Positions 1 to 9,592 of a stretch of 64,000 nucleotides of DNA are shown piece by piece. The position numbers and the translations under genes are program-made. The notes under the pieces are model-generated. The model was given only the letters and a program-made list of their open reading frames with translations, did no database searches and had not been told where the DNA came from. Source of the stretch: Pedobacter psychrotolerans (GTDB taxonomy: Bacteria; Bacteroidota; Bacteroidia; Sphingobacteriales; Sphingobacteriaceae); NCBI RefSeq assembly GCF_004340665.1, contig NZ_SLWO01000001.1:223945-287944 (forward strand), written 5' to 3'. Every line of letters starts with the position of its first letter. Within the stretch, counting starts at the first letter, position 1.

Positions 1-557
1 ATATATTTTATTGGGATCCTGTTCATCAGGTGCGGATAAGAAACTAATAATCTTTGGTAGCGTTTCAGCGCTGTAGGTAATCTCACAATAAAAGCCCTTT
101 CAGATGCGCCTTTAATATAAATTTCGGTCATTTTTCTACCCACGTAATTGGCTACCGGATATTGCTCATACAGCAGCTTAATCATGCTATTTGGAACGGC
201 AATGGCCACTACGTTTTCGATTGTCTCTACATATTCATCAGTAGTTACATCTTCCCACAAGTTTCTAATGGTGCCTGCAAGCTCATTTTCAGCTGCAATC
301 CAGGTGGTGATTTTTTTGCTGCCCATTTTAATATAACCATGAACAGCCCCCTGCAGAATCAGGTAAATGTATTTATTTCGCTTTAAAGGCGATGCGATGT
401 GTTTATTCTTTGCGAAATGAACCGGAAAAGTTTGGTCATTGATTACATCCTCAATTTCTGGACTAAGGTGATGAAAAGATTTAAAAACCTCAATTAGTGG
501 TGATTGTCCACCAAAGGAGTTCCACTTTTGATCGCCATAAATATTCTCAATGTTCAT
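1..557 (-). CDS. Crp/Fnr-type transcriptional regulator (partial, C-terminus missing)
   Basis: The reverse strand reads open from an ATG at 557 to the window edge, giving about 185 residues starting MNIENIYGDQ. The layout resembles the cyclic-nucleotide-binding domain of Bacteroidetes Crp/Fnr regulators: a beta-roll with an LILQGAVHGY-like strand, followed by a helical part containing SERAFIVRLPTALKRYQRLL and PHLMNRIPIKYI. These match the dimerisation helix and the run-up to the helix-turn-helix in this family. The DNA-binding part lies beyond position 1. No cysteine cluster for an Fe-S centre is seen, so oxygen sensing of the FNR type is not indicated. It resembles the complete regulator at 21048-21668. 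Family-level call; ligand and targets unknown. Confidence 0.75.
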   Translation of the reverse strand, partial: MNIENIYGDQKWNSFGGQSPLIEVFKSFHHLSPEIEDVINDQTFPVHFAKNKHIASPLKRNKYIYLILQGAVHGYIKMGSKKITTWIAAENELAGTIRNLWEDVTTDEYVETIENVVAIAVPNSMIKLLYEQYPVANYVGRKMTEIYIKGASERAFIVRLPTALKRYQRLLVSYPHLMNRIPIKY

Positions 558-780
558 TGGGGAAAAATTTGAATAAAATTTACAATTATAAATATAAAAA
601 AGGCAAATTATCAGCGTCTATTTAAAAATAAATGATGCGCTTTCAGTTGGATAATTGATCATCATATTGGGTTTTAACTTCGTAAGGCCTATTTTAAAAG
701 TGTCCAATTAAAAAAATCCCTAATAAATATGTTAACAAATTCAATAGGGATGAACAGCTACGTTTATATAAATGTTTGAG

Positions 781-788
781 TAAATTTG
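781..788 (+). promoter_or_regulatory. Candidate -7 promoter element for the GHKL ATPase gene
   Basis: TAAATTTG matches the Bacteroidetes primary-sigma -7 consensus TAnnTTTG and lies 20 bases before the ATG at 808. No convincing TTG-type -33 element is seen at the usual spacing, so this rests on one box. Confidence 0.4.
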
Positions 789-807
789 CTAATTAATTTA
801 GTAATAA

Positions 808-2073
808 ATGTCTGAAAACGTTAACATTACCTCAAAAGGTATTCAAAAAGTACTTCGAAATTATAATGAAAAACAAGCGATAGCTGAATACATTTGGAAT
901 GGTTTTGATGCCAATGCCGATGTCATCAAGATTGATTATGTATCCAATGAACTCGGACGGTTGGATAGTCTTCAAATTACGGATAATGGCTACGGGATTA
1001 ATTTTGACAGGTTGAAACAGAAGTTTGATCCATTTTTTGAATCCGAAAAGGCCATTCAGATTGTTGCACCTAAGCATACTTCCAAAATGCATGGGCGGAA
1101 TGGCGTTGGCCGGCTTACCTTTTTTACTTTTGCTTACAATGCTAGCTGGAATACGACTTACCAGGATGAGAAAGGTTTTCATCAGGGAACCATACAAACC
1201 CATGCTGGGGGATTAAATCATTACGAAGCAACTGAACATTCAAATGCTGATCAAAAGACTGGTACCGTTGTGACCTTTACGAATCTGCATATTGGTCAGC
1301 TTGATTTTGAACAGGTTGTAATTCCCTTTTTAATTAATGAGTTTTGTTGGTTCATGGAGTTGAACAAGCATAAGAATATGCAGGTATTGGTCAACGGGAA
1401 GGCCCTGGATTTTTCTACGAATATTAAAAGCACGGAGGAATTTGAACTCGTTTATCAGGATACTGGTTTCAGGTTTCAGATCAAATATGTACATTGGAAA
1501 GAGAGTTTGCATAAGGAACTTTCTAAATATTACTTTCTGGCGGGTGGGGAAGAGATTTATAAGAATTACACCACACTAAATAAAAAAAGTGATGATTATT
1601 TTCATAGCGTTTACATCAATAGCGACTTTTTCAGGGATTTTGATTTTAAAAGTTATGAAAATGAAGGCCAGGTGGCGTTGTTTGGTGCCGCAAAATCTGC
1701 CGCGGAATATCGCTTTTTAATTAAAGAACTAAATGATTACCTGAAAAATAAGCGCAAGCCATTTCTGCGTGAATATGCAGATCGTTTAATAGATGGTTTT
1801 GATCAGGATGGAATCTTTCCGAAATATATAACCGATCGGGAGCAAGGGCTCATTAAACCCAAATTAATTAACCTGATTAAGGTCTTGTATGAAGTAGAAC
1901 CAAAATTATTCAGCAGCTTAAGCATTGATCAAAAGAAAATGATGATCCGCTTATTCGACCTGGCGCTAAAGACTAATGAGAAAGAAGGAATTTTTAACCT
2001 GCTGAATGAAATTGTTCAGTTGGAGGATGATGATGAAAAGGAATTATTAGCTGTTTTAGAGTTATCAGCTTAA
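808..2073 (+). CDS. Stand-alone GHKL (Hsp90-like) ATP-binding protein
   Basis: This 421-residue protein has the three Bergerat-fold motifs in its first 110 residues. The N box is E27-Y-I-W-N31, the G1 box is DNGYG at 59-63, and the glycine-rich lid GRNGVGR is at 96-102. This makes it a GHKL ATPase related to Hsp90, MutL and MORC rather than a histidine kinase, because no phospho-acceptor or receiver domain is present. Residues 115-330 look like a mixed alpha/beta transducer region; the C-terminus is helical and acidic (LEDDDEKELL). It is monocistronic, with its own promoter-like box and a terminator behind it. Some related ATPases carry a longer C-terminal region, so this could be a short form. 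Its role (chaperone, DNA repair, defence) is not shown by sequence. Confidence 0.75.
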   Translation: MSENVNITSKGIQKVLRNYNEKQAIAEYIWNGFDANADVIKIDYVSNELGRLDSLQITDNGYGINFDRLKQKFDPFFESEKAIQIVAPKHTSKMHGRNGVGRLTFFTFAYNASWNTTYQDEKGFHQGTIQTHAGGLNHYEATEHSNADQKTGTVVTFTNLHIGQLDFEQVVIPFLINEFCWFMELNKHKNMQVLVNGKALDFSTNIKSTEEFELVYQDTGFRFQIKYVHWKESLHKELSKYYFLAGGEEIYKNYTTLNKKSDDYFHSVYINSDFFRDFDFKSYENEGQVALFGAAKSAAEYRFLIKELNDYLKNKRKPFLREYADRLIDGFDQDGIFPKYITDREQGLIKPKLINLIKVLYEVEPKLFSSLSIDQKKMMIRLFDLALKTNEKEGIFNLLNEIVQLEDDDEKELLAVLELSA

Positions 2074-2106
2074 TAACTTAGATAGCATCATTAATAATTA
2101 GCAAAC

Positions 2107-2146
2107 ATAAAAAATGCCGGTATCGATGAGATACCGGCATTTTTTT
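2107..2146. terminator. Bidirectional Rho-independent terminator
   Basis: A perfect 12-bp stem (2113-2124 pairing with 2130-2141) around a 5-base loop is flanked by an A-run on the left and a T-run on the right. It sits between the convergent genes ending at 2073 and 2160 and can serve both. Confidence 0.9.
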
Positions 2147-2159
2147 GTCGTATTCGTTA

Positions 2160-2744
2160 TTAGTTACGAATATCGCCTTTTACTTTGTTAGCCGTTCTTT
2201 GTCCGGGTAAATAAATCTGGAAACCGAAAGAAAGATTTAAATTACTTTGGGTAGTTGAAGAACCAAATCCTACCAAGCCATTGTATTTTAACAAGGTTTC
2301 TAAACCAATGTTTGGTGTAATGAAATAAGCGAAACCTGGTCCAACGCTTAAGTTTAAGCCGTTAGTGTTACCACCGCCTTTACTAACATTAACGCCACCA
2401 ATACCAACAGTTGCTTCAGCAAATAAACGTCCGTGGTTCAATACCTCTACGTCTTTACCAGCATAATAACGGCCTAATGCACCTACGCCATATGAAGTAG
2501 TAGTGTTTGAATTTTTTGCGGTTTCTAAACCAAAGTTTACATATCCACCCAATGCCAGGTTATCCTGGATAAACCAAGCTGCTTTAGGGGTAATGTCTAC
2601 ACTGAAAATTTTAGGATCATCCAAACCTAAATTGATATTTGCCAGGTTTCCCCCAACCATTACATTGCCTTTTTGGATTTGTGCCTGAGCAACACCCATA
2701 AATAATGCTACTGAGAATAAACTTGAGATAAAAATTTTTTTCAT
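2160..2744 (-). CDS. Small outer-membrane beta-barrel protein (porin-like)
   Basis: The 194-residue product begins with a clear Sec signal peptide (MKKIFISSLFSVALFMGVAQA, cut before QIQKG). The rest alternates short amphipathic strands rich in G, N and aromatic residues (GGYVNFGLET, YGVGALGRYYAG, FAYFITPNIGLETLLKYNGL, NLSFGFQIYL). This is the pattern of the Bacteroidetes outer membrane beta-barrel family of 170-220 residues. The last strand is followed by a short polar tail, unusual because barrels often end on an aromatic residue. It is a single gene with a shared terminator downstream. CAACAATA at 2801-2808, near TAnnTTTG on the reverse strand, is a weak promoter candidate. No specific function can be given. 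Confidence 0.75.
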   Translation of the reverse strand: MKKIFISSLFSVALFMGVAQAQIQKGNVMVGGNLANINLGLDDPKIFSVDITPKAAWFIQDNLALGGYVNFGLETAKNSNTTTSYGVGALGRYYAGKDVEVLNHGRLFAEATVGIGGVNVSKGGGNTNGLNLSVGPGFAYFITPNIGLETLLKYNGLVGFGSSTTQSNLNLSFGFQIYLPGQRTANKVKGDIRN

Positions 2745-3016
2745 GATAAATGATTTAATAATAAAGTATAATAACCGAGATTATCTTCGATTTAAAGAGC
2801 CAACAATATATAATTACAGAATGTTTAAGTTATTTTATTTTACACTGATGGTCAATGCTTTAGGTTTTGTTTAATGTGGCATTAATCGTAAAATCGTTAA
2901 AGAGATACCCATCAAAATATGTTTCGCTCAGAAATCATTTGTTACATCAGTCTTTATAATGAGTTAATATGGAGTGAATATTGGCTCACTAGCTTTGCTG
3001 CAGCAAACTAAAAGCA

Positions 3017-3574
3017 TTGAGCGACATATTAATTGCATCATTAAAAAACGATGATCCTTTTGCAATGGAGCAAATCTTCCATATCCATTGGGAAAAGGTA
3101 TTTGATTTAGCCTTTAAAAAGCTGGGCGATGAAACACTTGCGCAAGATATGACGCAGGAAATCTTCATCTCTCTATGGGAAAAACGTAAAAAACTTGATT
3201 TAACCGGCAATCTTTCAGGCTATTTATATGGCGCTGTAAAAAATAGGGTTATCGATTATTACAGATCCAGTTCCATTAAAGATGGTCATCAGACAGAATA
3301 TGCCATCCTGATGAATCAAAAAAGGGAAGTTGCTCCTGATGAACATTTAATCTTTCAGGATACGGCAAAAGAAGTGGAGGCTGTAATGCAACTCTTGCCA
3401 GAGCGGATGCGCCTGGTGATTTCGATGAGCAGGGAACAGGATAAAACAGTAAAGGAAATTGCAACTGAACTAAATATTTCTGTACAGACGGTAAAAAATC
3501 AGATTACCTCAGCAATGAAAATACTTCGGGAAAACTTATCCTATTTATTGCTCATCGTATTTTTCAGGCTTTAA
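3017..3574 (+). CDS. ECF RNA polymerase sigma factor of the SusCD/FecR signalling locus
   Basis: The 185-residue protein has sigma region 2 (residues 15-80, with LAQDMTQEIFISLWEKR) and region 4 (about 125-175, with the helix-turn-helix VKEIATELNISVQTVKNQI). It lacks regions 1 and 3, as in extracytoplasmic-function sigmas. In this family the sigma is held by a FecR-type anti-sigma and released by a TonB-dependent receptor; those genes follow directly. The start is a TTG at 3017; the frame is closed by TAG at 2990-2992 and no upstream ATG exists. The next ATG at 3065 would cut into region 2, so TTG is preferred. TATGTTTC at 2918-2925 is a near match to a -7 box. The hydrophobic C-terminal end (LLLIVFFRL) is unusual. 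Confidence 0.9.
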   Translation: MSDILIASLKNDDPFAMEQIFHIHWEKVFDLAFKKLGDETLAQDMTQEIFISLWEKRKKLDLTGNLSGYLYGAVKNRVIDYYRSSSIKDGHQTEYAILMNQKREVAPDEHLIFQDTAKEVEAVMQLLPERMRLVISMSREQDKTVKEIATELNISVQTVKNQITSAMKILRENLSYLLLIVFFRL

Positions 3575-3684
3575 CTCACTCCAGTCCTGATTTTTCTTCA
3601 TTTTTTTTAGCCTTAACCAGAACTTAACTTACTGATAACATTTTTGGTTAGTACCCTTTTCTTTTTGAAACGACATCTATACAA

Positions 3685-4629
3685 ATGAGCGAAGAAAAGG
3701 CAAAACAACTGTTGACAAAATATTTAGATGGTGCGGCAAGTCCTGAAGAGTGTGATCAGGTAGCGAATTGGTATGATGCCTTAGACACCGATCAAAAAGC
3801 GCTTACAGGTGAACGAAAATCAGCTATTAGTGAGGCTATGTTTCAAAATCTGCAATTGGCTATCGCTGATCAAAAGGCGAGGAAACCTTTCTTTTTGCAA
3901 CATTGGATCAAAATTGCTGCCGCCCTTGTAATTGTTACATCTGTTACTTTCTGGCTTTGGCAACAGCATATAGGGTCTGGAATCTCTAATACCCAAATTA
4001 CGACCTCAACCCAAGCTGGCGAACGTAAAAAAATTATACTGAGCGATGGCTCGGAAATTACTTTGGCCCCTTTAGCAAAAATCACTTACCCTGAAAAATT
4101 CCATACCAGCTCTCGCGAGGTATCTATTATAGAAGGGGAAGCATTTTTCTCTATTGCGCATGATGAGAAAAGGCCTTTCCGTGTGAAGCTTCCGAACCAT
4201 TTAAATGTTTCTGTATTGGGAACTTCATTTCTCATCCGTGCCTACCAAGCAAGGAAAGAAGTAGAAGTTGCCGTTTCAACAGGTAAGGTGGCCATTAAAA
4301 ATGATGAGAAACTGCTGGGAACGCTAATTAGAAATCAAAAACTTTTATTTAATAAGGTAACCGGCAAATCTACCCTCAACGTTGTTCATGATATCCGCCC
4401 TGTGGAAATCAATTTCAATGGTGTCACATTAACGCAGGTTATCCGGCAGATGGAATACGTTTACAATATTAAAATTCAATTGCATCAAACATCTTTCGCG
4501 AACTTAAAAACAACGGCAACATTTAACAGTGCACAGCGCCCGGAAGAGATTCTCGACATCATTTGCTCGCTGCACCACCTTAAATTCAGTTCAGATCAAA
4601 ATCATCAAACATTTAAAATCCACAAATAA
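3685..4629 (+). CDS. FecR-family anti-sigma factor
   Basis: The 314-residue protein has a short cytoplasmic N-terminal domain (1-70) that would hold the sigma factor, and one transmembrane helix at about 73-93. A periplasmic FecR domain follows (about 110-225, with STQAGERKKIILSDGSEITL and VLGTSFLI). It ends in the DUF4974 domain (about 235-314, with VTLTQVIRQMEYVYNIKI). DUF4974 is thought to contact the STN domain of the TonB-dependent receptor in the periplasm. It follows the ECF sigma gene by 110 bases and precedes susC by 84, the normal order of Bacteroidetes trans-envelope signalling loci. Confidence 0.92.
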   Translation: MSEEKAKQLLTKYLDGAASPEECDQVANWYDALDTDQKALTGERKSAISEAMFQNLQLAIADQKARKPFFLQHWIKIAAALVIVTSVTFWLWQQHIGSGISNTQITTSTQAGERKKIILSDGSEITLAPLAKITYPEKFHTSSREVSIIEGEAFFSIAHDEKRPFRVKLPNHLNVSVLGTSFLIRAYQARKEVEVAVSTGKVAIKNDEKLLGTLIRNQKLLFNKVTGKSTLNVVHDIRPVEINFNGVTLTQVIRQMEYVYNIKIQLHQTSFANLKTTATFNSAQRPEEILDIICSLHHLKFSSDQNHQTFKIHK

Positions 4630-4713
4630 TGTACAGTTAAATCATTCATAAACTGTCTGTTGCATTCAATAGACTATTCATTACTATTTTAATTCTTATA
4701 AGCAATCAAACAA

Positions 4714-7700
4714 ATGAAAACAACCTCGTCCAGGAGGACCTTATCTCTCTATCAGATCATGAAATATTCATGCTTAACATTTTCAATCATCTGCATATTC
4801 TGCAGCTCACTTTTGGCTTCGCCCGGCATGGCCCAGCAATTGGCCAAAAGCAAAGTGAACATTAAGATCAGCAAAGGCCGTAAACTCAATGAGATTATCC
4901 GGGAAATCGAAAGCATTTCAGGTTTAAGCTTTGTTTACAATCCAGATCTTCTTCAAAAATCAAATACTCAGCTCAGCGGCGATTTCCACATGGAACCCGT
5001 ACGTTCTTTGCTGGATAAATTAGGTCTTAGCGTAGAAGAAAAGGGTAACTACGTGATTTTAAATAATGCTACTTTCAATAAACCCGACCGGATTGTAACA
5101 GGTGTGGTGAAAGATTCAACCGGTTTGGTTTTGCCAGGCGTATCAGTTAAAGTTGTTGGCACCCAAAGCGGTACCACCACTGATGCAAATGGCGTATACC
5201 GCATTGAAGTAGGTGCACAAACGGTGCTTTCCTTCTCCATGATTGGTTACCGCACCAAAGAGGTAACGGTAGGTGATAACCTTTCTATTAACATCATACT
5301 GAACGAGGAAAGATCCATGTTGGCAGATGTGGTGGTGGTAGGTTACGGAACCCAAAAGAAAGAAACATTAACAGGTGCAGTGAGTTTGGTTTCACTGGAT
5401 AAACTGTCATCAAGATCTGTAAATAGTGTTGGAGAAGTATTGGCTGGTAAATCACCAGGCGTGATTGTGACCAATGAAGGTGGAGATCCGACTTCATCGC
5501 CCAGAATAAATATCAGAGGAGCAGGCGGGATTAACGGAGAAAGTGTTCTTTACGTGATTGACGGATCTATCTTTCTCGGTACACCAAATCTGAATCCAAA
5601 TGATATCGAATCAATCTCTGTCTTGAAAGATGCATCTGCCGCCATTTATGGTGCACGTGCTTCTGGCGGTGTAGTTTTAATTACCACTAAAAAAGGAAAA
5701 AAAGGTAAAATGCAGATCAGCTTTGATGCCAAAGTTGGAGAACAAAGTGCCTGGAAAAAACTGGAAACATTAAATGCTCAACAACGGGCAGAGGTAGCCG
5801 CAACTGCAGCTAAAAATGGCGGAACAACCATATTGCCAGCATTTGATCTTGCTAAATATCCTGATGGACAAACCACCAGAACCAACTGGATGGATGAGGT
5901 ATTCAGAAATGCCTTGCTTCAGGATTATAATGCAGCCATTAATGGAGGAAGTGAGAAATCTACCTTCTATTTAAGTTTCAATTACCGTGATGCGGAAGGG
6001 ATTGTGCTGAATACCAAAACCAAACGCTATAATTTCAGAGTCAATTCTGAGCATGAACTCACGCCTTGGTTAAAAGTGGGTGAAAACCTGTCTTATAGCA
6101 GTGTCAACGGAAATGGCGCCAATACCAGCAGTGATTATACAGGCGCTCTTTTATCAGCCATTTATTATCCTACAAATGGTACGCCTTACAATGCTGATGG
6201 CAGCTTTGCGGGTTTACCGGGCGGACAATATGCTGGTGACTATGGTGATATTGTTAATCCTGTTGCTGAATTAAAAAGAATTGACATCAACAATCCTGTC
6301 AATGTGTTGGTGGTTAATCCTTATGCTACCCTTCAGTTGGCTAAAGGTTTAAGCTTTCGATCAAACCTGAGCATCACCAAATCAGATGCTCAATTTAAAA
6401 GTTTTACACCGAAACGTCCGGAAGTTGGAAAGCCCGTACTGAGCAACAGTTTGGTAGAAAGAACTGATGCCGTGAATGATTTTTTAGCTGAACAGGTATT
6501 AAACTACAAAACCACCATCGGAGTTCATCAAATTGATTTAACAGGTGGTTATACCTTTCAGAAAACAAAAAGCAATGGCTTGTATACTTCTGGATCTGGC
6601 TTTGATGATGAATCTGATCAATACCGTTATTTAACCAATGCCACCATCATTCAACCTTCCACCAGTTATTATGATGCCAAAGCCATTTCATCATTGTTTT
6701 TAAGGGCCAATTATAATTATAAAGAAAAATATTTACTGTCATTTATCGGCAGACGAGATGGTTCATCTATGCTTGCTAAAGAAAACAGGTTTAGAAATTA
6801 CGGTTCTGTTTCTGCAGGATGGTCTATTAACAAAGAAGAATTTTTAAAATCAGCCAACTGGTTAAATGAATTAAAGCTGAGAGGAAGTTATGGTATTTTA
6901 GGTAACCTGGGGAGTTTATCTTCATCAGCAGTAAATCCGTTACTGGCTGCAACACAAAGTTATTTCGGTCAAACACCAACCCTGCAAAACGGTTATGTTC
7001 AAACTATTCTTGCCAACAAAAACTTGACCTGGGCAGAAAGTAAACAAACCAATATTGGTTTGGATGTAACGGTTCTTGATCGCTTAAGTTTGGTGGCAGA
7101 TTATTTTATTAAGGAAACGGATAAAATGATTCTTACCCGCTCTTTGCCAGGAACTGCGGGATTAACTTCTCAAACCATCAATGCAGGCTTAGTAAAGGAT
7201 AAAGGTATTGAACTTGGTTTAACTTATAACAGTGCTAAAAATACGGCATTTACCTATTCTGTAAATGCAACGTTAACCAAAGTGAACAACAAGGTAGAAG
7301 AATTGGCGCCAGGACTAACCAATATCGCCGTAGGTACCAATTTTAGAAATGAGCTTGCTCCATTGGCCATTACTGTAGGCCAGCCTTTGTATAGCTATTA
7401 CGTTTTAAAAACGGAAGGTATTTTCCAAAGCAATGCAGAAGCCGATAATTATAAAAATGCAAATGGGCAGAAAATTCAGCCAAATGCTAAAGCTGGTGAT
7501 TTTAAATTTGCAGATCTTAATGGCGATGGATCAATTGATAGCAAAGACCGTTACTTCGCTGGAAGTGCCTATCCTGATTTCTCTTATGGCTTAAGCTTTA
7601 ACGCCAGTTATAAAAATTTCGATTTCAATATTTTCGCACAAGGAGTACAAGGAAATAAACTTTTCAATGCGGTAAAGAGAACAACTTATAGTGCCAGCGG

Positions 7701-8061
7701 ACCATCATACAATAAGTTGGTTGGTATTTTAGATGCATGGTCTCCTGAAAATCCGGGTGGAAAAGTACCTATTATTTCTACCAGTGATAATAATGGAAAC
7801 TTTAATGCTTCCGATTTCTATATCGAAGATGGTTCTTATCTGCGTATCCGCAATGTAACACTGGGATATAGCTTACCAAAATCATTAACCAGTAAACTTA
7901 AAACCGGGGCGGTAAGGGTTTATGCCACTGCCAACAATTTATTCACCATCACCAATTATTCTGGTTTCGATCCTGAAATTGGAATGGATAATAATGGCCT
8001 GGATGTGGGGCGTTACCCGCAAGCCAGAAGCTTCATCTTTGGTTTAAGTGTTAATCTTTAA
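4714..8061 (+). CDS. SusC/RagA-type TonB-linked outer-membrane transporter with STN signalling domain
   Basis: The 1115-residue protein has a long signal peptide (1-41, ending SPGMAQ) and an STN domain (about 50-115, with LNEIIREIESISGLSFVYN). A carboxypeptidase-like regulatory domain (127-205) carries the usual GVVKDSTGLVLPGVSV and GTTTDANGVY. The plug follows (about 225-335, with VVVGYGTQKKETLTGAVS and VLKDASAAIYGARASGGV), then a 22-strand barrel ending in FGLSVNL. It takes up a ligand across the outer membrane with TonB energy. The STN domain marks it as a receptor that also signals through the FecR and ECF sigma encoded upstream. It pairs with the SusD lipoprotein 10 bases downstream. The final gene of the locus suggests a phosphorylated substrate. 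Confidence 0.95.
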   Translation: MKTTSSRRTLSLYQIMKYSCLTFSIICIFCSSLLASPGMAQQLAKSKVNIKISKGRKLNEIIREIESISGLSFVYNPDLLQKSNTQLSGDFHMEPVRSLLDKLGLSVEEKGNYVILNNATFNKPDRIVTGVVKDSTGLVLPGVSVKVVGTQSGTTTDANGVYRIEVGAQTVLSFSMIGYRTKEVTVGDNLSINIILNEERSMLADVVVVGYGTQKKETLTGAVSLVSLDKLSSRSVNSVGEVLAGKSPGVIVTNEGGDPTSSPRINIRGAGGINGESVLYVIDGSIFLGTPNLNPNDIESISVLKDASAAIYGARASGGVVLITTKKGKKGKMQISFDAKVGEQSAWKKLETLNAQQRAEVAATAAKNGGTTILPAFDLAKYPDGQTTRTNWMDEVFRNALLQDYNAAINGGSEKSTFYLSFNYRDAEGIVLNTKTKRYNFRVNSEHELTPWLKVGENLSYSSVNGNGANTSSDYTGALLSAIYYPTNGTPYNADGSFAGLPGGQYAGDYGDIVNPVAELKRIDINNPVNVLVVNPYATLQLAKGLSFRSNLSITKSDAQFKSFTPKRPEVGKPVLSNSLVERTDAVNDFLAEQVLNYKTTIGVHQIDLTGGYTFQKTKSNGLYTSGSGFDDESDQYRYLTNATIIQPSTSYYDAKAISSLFLRANYNYKEKYLLSFIGRRDGSSMLAKENRFRNYGSVSAGWSINKEEFLKSANWLNELKLRGSYGILGNLGSLSSSAVNPLLAATQSYFGQTPTLQNGYVQTILANKNLTWAESKQTNIGLDVTVLDRLSLVADYFIKETDKMILTRSLPGTAGLTSQTINAGLVKDKGIELGLTYNSAKNTAFTYSVNATLTKVNNKVEELAPGLTNIAVGTNFRNELAPLAITVGQPLYSYYVLKTEGIFQSNAEADNYKNANGQKIQPNAKAGDFKFADLNGDGSIDSKDRYFAGSAYPDFSYGLSFNASYKNFDFNIFAQGVQGNKLFNAVKRTTYSASGPSYNKLVGILDAWSPENPGGKVPIISTSDNNGNFNASDFYIEDGSYLRIRNVTLGYSLPKSLTSKLKTGAVRVYATANNLFTITNYSGFDPEIGMDNNGLDVGRYPQARSFIFGLSVNL

Positions 8062-8071
8062 TCTACAACTC

Positions 8072-9592
8072 ATGAAAACGAATATAAAATTCTTTGCACT
8101 GCTGGCCTTAACTGCCTTTGCATCGTGTACAAAACAATTGGATATCACGCCGGAAGGATCTCCATCGGCACAAAATTTCTGGAAAACAAAGGAAGATGCC
8201 ATTAAAGCCGAAGCCGGCATGTATGAAAACTATAACTCAGAAGATTTTTACGGTCGCGGTATGTTCTGGTTTATCAATGCCAGTGATGATATGGTTACGG
8301 GTAGGAACAAACCTGAAGGCGATAACATTAAAAACTTTAACAGAAGTTACATTGGCGGTGGTTATACCGAATCACAGTGGAGCATGCGTTACGCCATTAT
8401 AAAAAGGGCAAACGACATTATTACCAATGTGCCAGCCATTGCTATGGATGAGTCTTTAAAGAAACAAATTATTGGTGATGCTTATTTTAACGCTGGTTTG
8501 GTTTATTTCCAGCTGGCCTCTAATTATGGTAATGATAAAGCTGGTGTACCTATTGTAACTCCGGATGCTGATGCGTCTGTGGCCATTCCAAGGGCAAAAA
8601 ATGTGACGGAGAACTATGATTACATCATTTCATTATTATTGAAAGCCGCAGATAATTTACCTGATTTTTCAGCAATGAAGGCCGATGATTATGGTAAAGC
8701 GCACAAAACTGCAGCCTGGTCATATCTATCAAAAGTTTACCTGTTCAAAAAAGATTACGCCAATGCAGCAAAATATGCAGATATGGTGATCAGTTCAGGT
8801 CAGCATGATTTATTACCTAACTTTGCTGATGTATTTAAAGCCTCAAATAACTGGTCTAAAGAATACATTTGGTCTGTTGTATGTACACCGAATGGCGGCG
8901 GAACAGGTTGGGGCAGTAAGTTGCCTGGCGTAATGCTAACCAACAAAGCTTGGGGAATTTACAACGGCTGGGGTTATTACCTGCCAACTAAAGAACTTTA
9001 TGATTCTTTTGAAACAGGAGATCAGCGTCGTGAGGTAACTATTTTAAAGCCAGGTGATAAGTTTATGTTTTTTGGCGCTGAACGGAGTTTTACCAAAGAT
9101 GGTGGAGCGACTTCAAATTACCAGTTTAAGAAATATATGGAGCCTTTCAGTTATGCTAATCCAATTCCTACACATGTAAATCCGAATGGAGATAATGGAA
9201 CAACAGATTTAAATGTGCCTTTAATGCGTTTTGCTGAAGTCCTTTTAATTAAAGCTGAAGCGGCGATTAATTTAAATGGCGCTGGTGCAGGCGATACCGA
9301 ACTAAATAAAATTAGGGTAAGGGCAGGGCTGTCACCAAAAACCGGAATGACCATTACTGATTTGAAAAGGGAACGCCGGAATGAATTGGCTGGTGAGTGG
9401 GCCGATCGTCACCGCGATTTGGTACGCTGGGGAGATGCGCAAGCCACTTATGCTAAACCACTACATGATTATGATGGTACGGTTATCTGGCCAGCCAGAA
9501 CGTTTAACCCACAGGTTCATGATGTTTGGGCCGTTCCACAGCGAGAAATCGATAACAGTTCAGGCGTAATTAAACAAAACGCAGGATGGTAA
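8072..9592 (+). CDS. SusD/RagB-type substrate-binding lipoprotein
   Basis: I start at the ATG at 8072, 10 bases after the susC stop, not at the in-frame ATG at 8048 inside susC. From 8072 the protein opens with MKTNIKFFALLALTAFASC, a lipoprotein signal with the acceptor Cys at residue 20, giving 507 residues. The body has the SusD helical TPR-like core and the C-terminal signature around VPLMRFAEVLLIKAEAAINLN and RRNELAGEWADRHRDLVRWGDA. It would sit on the cell surface as the lid of the SusC barrel and present ligand. The gene overlaps the phosphatase gene by 7 bases, so the three are co-transcribed and probably translationally coupled. Confidence 0.95.
   Translation: MKTNIKFFALLALTAFASCTKQLDITPEGSPSAQNFWKTKEDAIKAEAGMYENYNSEDFYGRGMFWFINASDDMVTGRNKPEGDNIKNFNRSYIGGGYTESQWSMRYAIIKRANDIITNVPAIAMDESLKKQIIGDAYFNAGLVYFQLASNYGNDKAGVPIVTPDADASVAIPRAKNVTENYDYIISLLLKAADNLPDFSAMKADDYGKAHKTAAWSYLSKVYLFKKDYANAAKYADMVISSGQHDLLPNFADVFKASNNWSKEYIWSVVCTPNGGGTGWGSKLPGVMLTNKAWGIYNGWGYYLPTKELYDSFETGDQRREVTILKPGDKFMFFGAERSFTKDGGATSNYQFKKYMEPFSYANPIPTHVNPNGDNGTTDLNVPLMRFAEVLLIKAEAAINLNGAGAGDTELNKIRVRAGLSPKTGMTITDLKRERRNELAGEWADRHRDLVRWGDAQATYAKPLHDYDGTVIWPARTFNPQVHDVWAVPQREIDNSSGVIKQNAGW

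Noticed and set aside
148..386. Two overlapping plus-strand frames
   Set aside because: They are shadows of the Crp/Fnr gene on the reverse strand.
2801..2808. Promoter for the beta-barrel gene (CAACAATA on the plus strand)
   Set aside because: Only 7 of 8 positions match the -7 consensus and no -33 box was found; mentioned with the gene but not listed.
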